Part shown: piece by piece, positions 1 through 5,824 of the stretch | Numbering within the stretch: the stretch's first letter is position 1 | How the letters are laid out: each line of letters starts with the position of its first letter | NCBI GenBank assembly: GCA_937926325.1 | Contig: CALAZQ010000268.1 | Span: 1-5,855 of the forward strand | DNA from: an uncultured Planctomycetaceae bacterium | GTDB lineage: Bacteria; Planctomycetota; Planctomycetia; Pirellulales; UBA1268 | DNA length: 5,855 nucleotides | Direction of reading: 5' to 3' | The notes under the pieces: model-generated | What the model was told of the DNA's origin: nothing | What the model saw: only the letters and a program-made list of their open reading frames with translations | The model's database searches: none | Program-made: the position numbers and the translations under genes

Positions 1-578
1 GGATCAAGCACGATTGATGCCGAATTGATGCAATACCGCAGTCCCGTGGGGGGCGGGCCGTCGTTGAACACATGCCCCAGATGGGCCCCACAGCGGCGGC
101 AGGTCACCTCGGTGCGGATGCCGAAGCCGGGGATCCCGGCGAGCGATCGGTCCTCATGCTCGGCGATCACCTCTCCCTTCACGTCGCCGTCCTTCGCATC
201 GATTGGGGCGAAGAAACTTGGCCAGCCGCAGCCGCTCTCGAACTTCTCCCCGGAGCGGAACAAGGGTTCTCCGCAGCAGATACACCGGTACGTTCCAGGG
301 GTTTTGGTGTTCCAGTATTTCCCGGTGAAGGCCCGCTCGGTCCCCTTTTTTCTGGCGATCGCAAACTGTTCGGGGGTCAGCCGCTGCCGCCATTCGGCGT
401 CGCTTTCCGGAATCTCATTGTCGGGCAAACGGCCGGCAATCGCCGGATTTTTCTGAGCCGATCGGTCCATCGCTCGTGTCCTCGCTGGTGAAGATTGCTG
501 CCCCGAGACGACGCAGGTATTCGTCAACGCCATGATGCCGACCAGCCAGCCGAACCGTCCAGATTTTACCACCAGCAT
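1..578 (-). CDS. msrB: Peptide-methionine (R)-S-oxide reductase MsrB, probably exported, C-terminus cut by window edge
   Basis: MsrB reduces methionine-R-sulfoxide in oxidised proteins back to methionine. The reading frame is open to position 1 and gives 192 residues; the last few are outside the window. Numbered from the start chosen here, the family signatures are all present: LTPEQF and RAFTGKYWN near the front, zinc-type cysteine pairs at C99/C102 and C160/C163, SGCGWPSFF with the usual resolving cysteine at C117, GHVFNDG, and RYCINSAS with the catalytic cysteine at C183. An ATG at 468-470 would give a conventional cytosolic enzyme. I prefer the ATG at 576-578, because AAGGAG lies six bases before it and the added 36 residues look like a signal peptide: K5 and R8, then a hydrophobic stretch [11 protein letters not shown], then a small/polar region. 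A cysteine at residue 21 (TNTC) is a poor lipobox, so a plain Sec signal is as likely as a lipoprotein. It follows the secreted isomerase gene by 68 bases on the same strand. The family call is very secure; the start and location are inferred. Confidence 0.93.
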   Translation of the reverse strand, partial: MLVVKSGRFGWLVGIMALTNTCVVSGQQSSPARTRAMDRSAQKNPAIAGRLPDNEIPESDAEWRQRLTPEQFAIARKKGTERAFTGKYWNTKTPGTYRCICCGEPLFRSGEKFESGCGWPSFFAPIDAKDGDVKGEVIAEHEDRSLAGIPGFGIRTEVTCRRCGAHLGHVFNDGPPPTGLRYCINSASIVLD

Positions 579-584
579 CGTCTT

Positions 585-590
585 CTCCTT
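585..590 (-). promoter_or_regulatory. Ribosome binding site deciding the msrB start
   Basis: The minus strand reads AAGGAG, then the six-base spacer AAGACG, then ATG. This is a near-ideal Shine-Dalgarno match and spacing, and it supports the upstream start at 578. The bases before the internal ATG at 470 (GAGGACACGAGCG) hold only a weak GAGG. Confidence 0.7.
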
Positions 591-612
591 CGGAATATCC
601 TGTGACCTCCTC

Positions 613-633
613 GTCCCAGCTCACCCGTGGGAC
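613..633 (-). other. Perfect 6-bp inverted repeat in the isomerase-msrB gap
   Basis: GTCCCA at 613-618 and TGGGAC at 628-633 can pair around a nine-base loop in the transcript between the two leftward genes. No U-run follows, so it is not a convincing intrinsic terminator. It could be an mRNA processing or stability hairpin, or chance in GC-rich DNA. Confidence 0.25.
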
Positions 634-646
634 CCACCTCCGTCGA

Positions 647-1831
647 TCACCGCCGGGACGGGAGTTTCTCCGGCACATAAACGTGGTCCCGCTTCCGCAG
701 CACTTCCGCTTTGAGGATTTTATCGGGCTCGCCACCCCCCCGCTCTCCCTCGGTCCGCTGCAATTTGGGTAACACATCAAATCCCTCGATCACCCGTCCA
801 AACACGGTGTGTCGGCCATCAAGGTGTTCGGTGGGCCTGAAGGTGAGGAAGAACTGTGAACCACCCGTATTTTTGCCGGCATGGGCCATCGACAGGCTGC
901 CCAGAAAGTGCTTTCGGGCACCGGGCTGATCACATTCACAAGCAATCGCGTAGCCGGGACCGCCCGTTCCCGTCCCGGTCGGGTCGCCCCCCTGGGCCAT
1001 GAACTGCGGAATCACCCGGTGGAATGGAGTGCCGTCGTAGAAGTGCTGTTCCACCAAACTGATGAAGTTCGCGACGGTATTGGCCGCCTCGTTCTCAAAC
1101 AGTTCGACGATGATCGTGCCCTTGGTGGTCTCGATTTTGACTCTGGGCAGGTTATCCGCTTCCGCTTCGGCAGCCCGCTTGGCCATCTCAGCTTCAACCT
1201 TCGGCCGCTCTGCTGCGATCGCCCGCTCGAGTGATTCGATTTTGCCGGGATTGACCCCAGCGGCAGCAGCCGCCTTCACAAACTCGGCTGCCTCGTCCAG
1301 CTTCGATACCGTCATCGCCGCCGTGGCACCGGCAAGCAGCGTCGGGCCGTCGGCAGCCCCCGCCCCCCGCAGTGTTTCAGCGACCGCCAGAGCCTTGAGG
1401 GGATCGTCGGACGCCATCGCCCCCTGAATCACGTCGCGCACGACCTGAACAGCGGCCTCGTTTTCCGGTTCCGCGAGGAGCACCGCCGTGGCACTGGTCT
1501 CGAGACTGGCGGCCGCTGCCCGGGCCTCGTCGCGGGCGGCGTTAAACCGGGCCTCAATCTGCTGCTTATCGGCACCGGGTTGCTGGTATTCAGCCTGAAG
1601 CGCCGCCAGTTCGCCAATCAGCCGCTTGAGATCCTGCTGGGCCTCGGCGAAGGTCTGCCTGGCATTCGCCGCCAGTTCGTCGGCGTCGCTTTCCACCACG
1701 GGAATGTCGGCTGCCGCGGCCTCCACAGACCAGGCCAAGCCTGGGAGCAGAGCCACCCCCAGCAGGGCTGCTGTCAGTCGTGCGATCGCCCGGCCCGCCG
1801 CGTCGCGGTGGCAGATGGTACCAGCGTGCAT
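647..1831 (-). CDS. Secreted cyclophilin-type peptidyl-prolyl cis-trans isomerase with helical N-terminal region
   Basis: The product (394 residues) is predicted to catalyse cis-trans isomerisation of X-Pro bonds in exported proteins. Residues 1-40 form a Sec signal peptide: basic residues (H8, R9, R14, R18), a hydrophobic core [15 protein letters not shown], and possible cleavage around the AAA/AD junction. Residues 50-225 are Ala/Glu/Gln-rich and strongly helical, probably coiled coil around 55-112, with a TPR-like look at 140-190. The cyclophilin domain covers about 229-380. It has [14 protein letters not shown] with catalytic R272 (equivalent to Arg55 of human CypA), GGSQFFLT with Q326, and [12 protein letters not shown] with H341. 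His336 replaces the cyclosporin-contacting Trp of human CypA, as in many bacterial forms. A longer start at 1882 exists, but the ATG at 1829-1831 has GGGAGG six bases upstream and begins a normal signal peptide. The gene lies just before msrB and probably shares its transcript. The domain call is secure; the role of the helical part is unknown. Confidence 0.93.
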   Translation of the reverse strand: MHAGTICHRDAAGRAIARLTAALLGVALLPGLAWSVEAAAADIPVVESDADELAANARQTFAEAQQDLKRLIGELAALQAEYQQPGADKQQIEARFNAARDEARAAAASLETSATAVLLAEPENEAAVQVVRDVIQGAMASDDPLKALAVAETLRGAGAADGPTLLAGATAAMTVSKLDEAAEFVKAAAAAGVNPGKIESLERAIAAERPKVEAEMAKRAAEAEADNLPRVKIETTKGTIIVELFENEAANTVANFISLVEQHFYDGTPFHRVIPQFMAQGGDPTGTGTGGPGYAIACECDQPGARKHFLGSLSMAHAGKNTGGSQFFLTFRPTEHLDGRHTVFGRVIEGFDVLPKLQRTEGERGGGEPDKILKAEVLRKRDHVYVPEKLPSRR

Positions 1832-1960
1832 CGTCTTCCTCCCAAAAAATACGGGCAGCACCGGAGCGGGCTGCGGCACCATTCGTACGATACCATGTCA
1901 CGGTCCCGGTAGTGATGACAAGCCGCATCCTCCGCCACCAGCCCCCTCCGCAGCCTGCCC
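1832..1960. promoter_or_regulatory. Divergent intergenic region that should hold promoters for both directions
   Basis: These 129 bases separate the leftward isomerase gene from the rightward methyltransferase gene, so at least the leftward promoter should lie here. On the minus strand TTGTCA (1916-1921) resembles a -35 box, and TATCGT (1887-1892) matches four of six -10 bases, but they are 23 bases apart, too far for a standard sigma-70 promoter. An 8-bp palindrome TCGTACGA (1883-1890) overlaps the -10-like box and could be part of an operator. No convincing box or ribosome binding site is seen for the rightward gene. Confidence 0.35.
1838..1843 (-). promoter_or_regulatory. Ribosome binding site of the isomerase gene
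   Basis: The minus strand reads GGGAGG followed by AAGACG and the ATG at 1829-1831. It decides the start against the upstream in-frame ATG at 1882. The six spacer bases are identical to those before msrB. Confidence 0.7.
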
Positions 1961-2647
1961 ATGCCCCGGAAAAAACCTGCCCGAGTTGCTCACCGAACAG
2001 AGCGGTCCGAAGCCGGCATCCGGCGGAGGCAATCGGCAGGTGAGCCGCCTGCCGACCCGTCCAGCCCTCCACGGATCATCGGAGGTGAACTTCGCGGCCG
2101 ACGGCTGGCATTCCGACCCGGTGGCCCCACGCGGCCGATGAAAGACCGGGTCAGGGAAACGGTGTTCGACCTGCTGGGAACGGACGTCCGGGGGGCCACG
2201 GCGATCGACCTGTTCGCCGGCACCGGGGCCATCGGCTTCGAGGCGATCAGCCGCGGGGCTGTACGGGCGATTTTTGCGGAGCGGCACTTTCCAACGGTGG
2301 CCTGCCTCCGGCGATCAGCCGCCGATCTCGGACTGACCGAGCGGGTCGAGATCGTTCCCGGGGATGTCCTGCTGTGGCCAAAGCGGTTACCCCGATTGCC
2401 TGATGGCGATCCCTGGCTGATCTTCGTTTCGCCCCCCTGGGCGATGTTTCAGACGCACGCCGCTGAACTCAACCGCTTGCTCGAGGCTCTCGCCTCGGCC
2501 GCTCCGGTCGGCAGCCGGCTGCTTGTCGAGGCTGAAGCCGACCCGGCTGCGGGTTCGCTGCCGGAACGCCTCACCGACCGACCCGACGAAACGCTCTGGG
2601 ACACCCGCCCGCTGCTCCCCGCCATTCTGCACCTCAAACGCCTTTGA
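1961..2647 (+). CDS. rsmD: RsmD-family 16S rRNA (guanine-N2) methyltransferase
   Basis: RsmD methylates N2 of G966 (E. coli numbering) in 16S rRNA of the small subunit, using S-adenosylmethionine. The 228-residue product has the family order: RIIGGELRGRRL at 38-49, RPMKDRVRETVFDLL at 58-72, SAM-binding motif I DLFAGTGAIGFEA at 83-95, an acidic residue E107 after the second strand, D135 in PGDV, and the PP catalytic motif at 157-160. That last motif reads SPPW, where the family usually has DPPF/DPPY or NPPY. The first 37 residues are basic and polar, do not belong to the core fold, and make it longer than E. coli RsmD. The ATG at 1961 is the only standard start in frame between a stop at 1916-1918 and the conserved core, although no ribosome binding site precedes it. 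The C-terminus ends in a normal strand-like LPAILHLKRL. The family call is strong; the exact target base is inferred from the family. Confidence 0.88.
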   Translation: MPRKKPARVAHRTERSEAGIRRRQSAGEPPADPSSPPRIIGGELRGRRLAFRPGGPTRPMKDRVRETVFDLLGTDVRGATAIDLFAGTGAIGFEAISRGAVRAIFAERHFPTVACLRRSAADLGLTERVEIVPGDVLLWPKRLPRLPDGDPWLIFVSPPWAMFQTHAAELNRLLEALASAAPVGSRLLVEAEADPAAGSLPERLTDRPDETLWDTRPLLPAILHLKRL

Positions 2648-2670
2648 TCTCAGAGCGGCCGACCGTGCGT

Positions 2671-2676
2671 TAGAAT
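2671..2676 (+). promoter_or_regulatory. Candidate -10 box upstream of the cupin gene
   Basis: TAGAAT matches five of six bases of TATAAT and lies 41 bases before the chosen cupin start, in the 70-base gap after the methyltransferase gene. No -35 box sits at 16-18 bases; TTGATC at 2644-2649 is 21 bases away. It could start a transcript for the cupin and ATPase genes. Confidence 0.35.
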
Positions 2677-2700
2677 CGGGTCGGGAAGATTCCGGTCCCG
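2677..2700 (+). other. Imperfect hairpin ahead of the cupin ribosome binding site
   Basis: CGGG (2677-2680) pairs with CCCG (2697-2700), and CGG (2682-2684) with CCG (2692-2694), around a seven-base loop with a small internal loop. No U-run follows. It could be a weak transcript-end or leader hairpin, or chance in GC-rich DNA. Confidence 0.2.
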
Positions 2701-2717
2701 GTGAATGGAGCATGACC

Positions 2718-3101
2718 ATGGACGTTATCAATCGCAACGATGCCATCCCCTTTACGACTGTCGACGGATCAACGATTCGCGAACTGCTGGCCCACCGTAA
2801 TTCGGCGATCCGCCACCAATCGCTCGCCGAGGCCCGCCTGCCGCCGGGGCAGGCGACGACGCCACACCATCACGCTGTCACTGAGGAGATCTACTATCTC
2901 CTCTCAGGCACAGCCGAGATGACACTGAACGGAGAAACCCGTGCGGTCGGCCCCGGGGACGCGATCGCCATCCCGCCGGGGAGCCGGCACACCATCCGCA
3001 ATACCGGCACGGAAGAACTTGTCTTTCTCTGCTGCTGCGCACCGGGGTACGAGCACCCCGACACCTTCCTGGAAAGCCCCACTCCATCCGCACCTGCGTG
3101 A
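2718..3101 (+). CDS. Small single-domain cupin protein, predicted metal-binding
   Basis: The 127-residue product is a complete Cupin_2-type beta barrel. Motif 1 follows the classical G-x5-HxH-x4-E-x6-G pattern: G44, H50, H52, E57, G64. Motif 2 fits G-x5-PxG-x2-H-x3-N exactly: G80, P86, G88, H91, N95. The three histidines and the glutamate are the usual metal ligands of the fold. The tail LCCCAPGYEHPDT, with three adjacent cysteines at 105-107, resembles the C-terminal strand of mannose-6-phosphate-isomerase-like stand-alone cupins, but the substrate cannot be read from the sequence. There is no signal peptide or membrane segment, so it should be cytoplasmic. Two in-frame ATGs lie at 2712 and 2718. 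I chose 2718 because GGAG at 2707-2710 is seven bases from it and only one base from the other. The stop lies six bases before the ATPase start, so the two are probably cotranscribed. The fold is secure; the function (enzyme or sugar/small-molecule sensor) is open. Confidence 0.88.
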   Translation: MDVINRNDAIPFTTVDGSTIRELLAHRNSAIRHQSLAEARLPPGQATTPHHHAVTEEIYYLLSGTAEMTLNGETRAVGPGDAIAIPPGSRHTIRNTGTEELVFLCCCAPGYEHPDTFLESPTPSAPA

Positions 3102-3107
3102 CCCCAC

Positions 3108-4817
3108 ATGCCCGACCGCTTCAGCGAAATCCTTGTCAGCAAGGGAATCATCAGCCAGGAACAGCTCACCGAAGCGACCAAGGTCGCAGGTGATTCCGGC
3201 AAAAAACTGCACGAAGAGATCCTCCGGCTCGGCTATGCCCCGCCTGCCCGAGTGATGAAGGCGTTGGCCAAGGCCAACCGCATGGCGTTCACCGATCTCG
3301 AAGGCATGACGGTGCCGGATGAGGTGATCGACCTGGTGCCTGAGAGTGTCGCCCGCGAGAACACCATCCTGCCCCTGCGTGAGGAAGGAACAATGCTGCG
3401 GGTTGCCACCAGCGACCCGACCGACATCGACACCCAGGAGAAGCTGCGGTTCATCCTCAACCGCGAAGTCGAAATGACCCTGGCGATGCGGGATCAGATT
3501 GTCGAGAGCATCAACCGGCACTACGGCTCGGGTGACGGTGAAAGTGCCGACTCGATGCTGACCCAGGAGTTCACCGACACCGAGATCGACTTCACCGAAA
3601 CCACGGTCGAGCAGGAGGCGGCGCTCAAGCAGGACGAAGACGAGTCTTCGGCACCGGTGGTCAAGCTGGTCAACCTGATCATCACCGAAGCGGTGACCCT
3701 CAAGGCAAGCGACATTCACATCGAACCGTTTGAAAATGAGATCCGGGTGCGCTATCGGATTGACGGCCGGCTGGTGGTTCGGGACAGTGCCCCCCGGCGA
3801 CTGCTCGGCGCCATCCTCTCCCGCATCAAAATTCTTTCCCGGCTCGACATCGCCGAACGCCGACGGCCCCAGGACGGCCGGATCAAAATCACCACCCAGG
3901 ACGGCAAGGACTTTGACCTTCGCGTCAGCGTGCTGCCGACCAATCACGGCCAGTCGGTGGTGATGCGGCTGCTGGACAAAGACAACATCAAGGTCGGCAT
4001 CCGTCAGCTTGGCCTCTCAGAAAACGACTTCCGCCAGTTCAAGAGCCTCATCCGCCGGCCCAACGGCATCATCCTCGTGACCGGGCCGACCGGCTCCGGC
4101 AAGACGACGACGCTCTACGCCTCGCTGAACGAACTCAACCGCTCAGACACCAAGATCATCACCGCCGAGGATCCGGTCGAGTACTACCTCAGTGGCATCA
4201 ACCAGGTGGAGGTGAAGCACAACATCGGGCTCGATTTCGCCCGGGTCATTCGGGCCATGCTGCGACAGGCGCCGAACGTCATCCTGGTGGGTGAGATGCG
4301 TGACACTGAAACGGCCCAGATGGGCATTCAGGCGTCACTGACGGGCCACCTCGTCTTCAGCACGCTGCACACCAATGACGCCCCGAGCGCCGTCACGCGA
4401 ATGATCGACATGGGCGTTCCCGCCTATCTGGTCGCTTCAAGTGTCGTGGCGGTGCTGGCCCAGCGGCTGGTGCGGCTCAACTGCTCCAACTGCAGGCAGC
4501 CACACGAACCGCTCGAGAGCGAACTGCAGGCGGCCGGCTTCACACCGGACCAGCTCGCGACGGCCAACTTCATGAAGGGCCGGGGCTGCGTGAAATGCCA
4601 GAAGCGGGGCTACAAAGGGCGGATGGGGATCTTCGAACTGATGGTGCTGAACAACAAAATTCGTGAGCTTGCCTTCCAGGGCGCGGCCACCCAGGACATT
4701 CGCCGGGCGGCCGTCGCCGGGGGGATGCGGGTCATGTTCGATGACGGCCTCGAGAAGGTTCTGCAGGGCCGGACGACCCTTGATGAAGTCTTCCGGGTGG
4801 CAAAAAAGTCTGAATAG
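3108..4817 (+). CDS. gspE: GspE/PilB-family ATPase of type II secretion or type IV pilus assembly
   Basis: The product is a full-length cytoplasmic hexameric motor (569 residues) that powers pseudopilus or pilus assembly at the inner membrane. Residues 1-140 form a T2SSE_N/MshEN-type N-terminal region, and an acidic Ser/Thr/Glu-rich linker runs from about 140 to 182. The ATPase part follows: KLVNLIITEA...ASDIHIEP (186-207), RRRPQDGRI (251-259), Walker A GPTGSGKT (326-333), Asp box ITAEDPVEY (351-359) with E354 and D355, Walker B ILVGEMRD (392-399) with catalytic E396, and the His box TGHLVFSTLHTND (412-424). A GspE/PilB-type zinc module has C459/C462 and C494/C497, which argues against a PilT retraction ATPase, a type that lacks it. 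The start at 3108 has no clear ribosome binding site and lies six bases after the cupin stop, so translation may be coupled. No other secretion or pilus gene is in the window, so GspE and PilB cannot be told apart and the symbol is provisional. Confidence 0.94.
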   Translation: MPDRFSEILVSKGIISQEQLTEATKVAGDSGKKLHEEILRLGYAPPARVMKALAKANRMAFTDLEGMTVPDEVIDLVPESVARENTILPLREEGTMLRVATSDPTDIDTQEKLRFILNREVEMTLAMRDQIVESINRHYGSGDGESADSMLTQEFTDTEIDFTETTVEQEAALKQDEDESSAPVVKLVNLIITEAVTLKASDIHIEPFENEIRVRYRIDGRLVVRDSAPRRLLGAILSRIKILSRLDIAERRRPQDGRIKITTQDGKDFDLRVSVLPTNHGQSVVMRLLDKDNIKVGIRQLGLSENDFRQFKSLIRRPNGIILVTGPTGSGKTTTLYASLNELNRSDTKIITAEDPVEYYLSGINQVEVKHNIGLDFARVIRAMLRQAPNVILVGEMRDTETAQMGIQASLTGHLVFSTLHTNDAPSAVTRMIDMGVPAYLVASSVVAVLAQRLVRLNCSNCRQPHEPLESELQAAGFTPDQLATANFMKGRGCVKCQKRGYKGRMGIFELMVLNNKIRELAFQGAATQDIRRAAVAGGMRVMFDDGLEKVLQGRTTLDEVFRVAKKSE

Positions 4818-4942
4818 GGCCGGTTCAGCGGCTTCTGTCGCTACCGATTGCCGCCCTCGCCGGGGAAACTCATCTCGACACCGCGGAAGGGCCGGGGCTA
4901 GGGTGGACGGCTGGATTACCAGCCGCCGGGAGAGAATGCCCC
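4818..4942 (+). promoter_or_regulatory. Gap before the SYLF gene with a weak promoter candidate
   Basis: TCGACA (4875-4880, five of six bases of TTGACA) and TAGGGT (4899-4904, three of six of TATAAT) are 18 bases apart, giving a plausible but weak sigma-70 promoter for the next gene. No intrinsic terminator with a T-run is visible after the ATPase stop. GGGAG at 4928-4932, ten bases before the ATG at 4943, is the best ribosome binding site. Confidence 0.3.
4908..4925 (+). other. Perfect 7-bp stem-loop next to the SYLF ribosome binding site
   Basis: CGGCTGG (4908-4914) and CCAGCCG (4919-4925) pair perfectly around the tetraloop ATTA. The hairpin ends two bases before the GGGAG ribosome binding site and 17 bases before the start codon. 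With no T-run it is unlikely to be an intrinsic terminator. A leader hairpin affecting mRNA stability or ribosome access, or a protein-binding operator, fits better. Confidence 0.4.
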
Positions 4943-5824
4943 ATGGACGTTTCGATCCGTTTTGGTCACTGCTGCCGGCTCACCACCATGCTCGGTGTCG
5001 CCGCGCTCGTTGCGAGCCCCGCCGGGGTCGCCCAGACTGTTCCAACCGTCGCCGGCCCGGAAGTCCAGACGGTGGTCGCCTCCCGGCAGACACTCGACCA
5101 GTTCTTTGGGCTGCAGATCGAATCGATTCCGCCGAGCATGCTCCAGGCAGCCTCCGGCGTGGCGATCTTTCCCAACATGATCAAGGGGGGGTTCATCCTT
5201 GGCGTCAACTATGGCCGAGGAGTCCTGCATGTCCGGAATGCCGATCGCTCTTGGACCGCCCCGGTAATGGTGACAATGGGTGGCGGCAGCATCGGCTTTC
5301 AGGCGGGTGTGCAGGCAGCCGACATCGTGCTGGTCTTCAAGACCCCGCAGAGCCTGACAAACATTCTCAACGGGCAGAAGGTGACGCTGGGAGCCGACGC
5401 CTCCATCGCGGTGGGGCCGGTCGGCCGGCAGGCCAATGCGGCGACAGACGCCCGGCTCGGTGCGGAAATCTACTCGTATGCCAGAAGTCGGGGGCTGTTC
5501 CTCGGCGTCTCCCTGGGCGGTGCCGACCTGTCGGTCGATCATAATGCCGACGGCGTGCTCTACGGCCGCTACGGGGTGAGTCCGGCCGACATTTTCAACA
5601 ATCGGGGCATTGCCATCCGCCCCGAGGTCCAGCAGCTTGTGGCCGACCTCAACGCCCGCTCAGGGGTGCAGCCGGCAATGGTTCAGCCGGGTGGCATTCC
5701 TCCGGCCAGCCAGTTTCAGGCCCAGCCCCCGGCCATTCCAGCGGCCCCGGGTGCTCCCGCGATTGTGCCGGTCCACCCGCCAGGGCAGCCGCAGCAACTC
5801 CCCCCGTCACCGTTTCCTGGCTGA
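4943..5824 (+). CDS. Exported SYLF-domain (Ysc84/DUF500) protein with Pro/Gln-rich tail
   Basis: The 293-residue product has a Sec signal peptide: R6 and R12, hydrophobic core MLGVAALVAS, likely cleavage after A30 (AGVA). It should act in the periplasm or at the envelope. The SYLF domain covers roughly 45-225. It shows the family landmarks SGVAIFPNMIKGGFILGVNYGRG (71-93, read as two adjoining blocks), a tryptophan at 104, GGGSIGFQAG (113-122), DIVLVF (127-132), LGADASIAVGPVGR (149-162), the EIYSYARSRGLFLGVSLGGA block (175-194) and YGRYG near 207. SYLF domains bind phosphoinositides in eukaryotes; bacterial members are secreted and poorly characterised, so lipid or envelope binding is only an inference. 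The tail (about 240-293) is rich in Pro, Gln and Ala and probably disordered, ending QQLPPSPFPG. The start at 4943 gives a complete signal peptide; an internal Met16 would remove its basic part. It is downstream of the ATPase with a 125-base gap and may have its own promoter. Confidence 0.9.
   Translation: MDVSIRFGHCCRLTTMLGVAALVASPAGVAQTVPTVAGPEVQTVVASRQTLDQFFGLQIESIPPSMLQAASGVAIFPNMIKGGFILGVNYGRGVLHVRNADRSWTAPVMVTMGGGSIGFQAGVQAADIVLVFKTPQSLTNILNGQKVTLGADASIAVGPVGRQANAATDARLGAEIYSYARSRGLFLGVSLGGADLSVDHNADGVLYGRYGVSPADIFNNRGIAIRPEVQQLVADLNARSGVQPAMVQPGGIPPASQFQAQPPAIPAAPGAPAIVPVHPPGQPQQLPPSPFPG

Noticed and set aside
25..491. Two plus-strand frames over the msrB gene
   Set aside because: They are antisense to a protein with all MsrB cysteine motifs.
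415..780. Minus-strand frame spanning the isomerase-msrB gap
   Set aside because: It overlaps both real genes in another frame and has no domain or good start.
1832..1882. Longer N-terminus for the isomerase starting at 1882
   Set aside because: The extra 17 residues precede a complete signal peptide, and the strong ribosome binding site belongs to the ATG at 1831.
2523..2717. Longer cupin N-terminus starting inside the methyltransferase gene
   Set aside because: The added residues are out-of-frame methyltransferase sequence; GGAG at correct spacing supports the start at 2718.
2904..3947. 347-codon open frame on the minus strand opposite the cupin and ATPase genes
   Set aside because: It is a shadow of the GC-rich codon pattern of the two real genes. 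Its translation has no recognisable domain, and the plus-strand proteins carry full family motifs.
4818..4870. Intrinsic terminator after the ATPase gene
   Set aside because: Only a four-pair AGCG/CGCT match is present and no T-run follows.
4916..5542. 208-codon minus-strand frame opposite the SYLF gene
   Set aside because: Antisense shadow with no motif; the SYLF domain on the other strand explains the open frame.
4663..5544. 293-codon plus-strand frame overlapping the ATPase end and SYLF gene
   Set aside because: The Arg/Pro/Ser-rich translation is typical of an out-of-frame reading. Both genes it overlaps are clearly coding in other frames.
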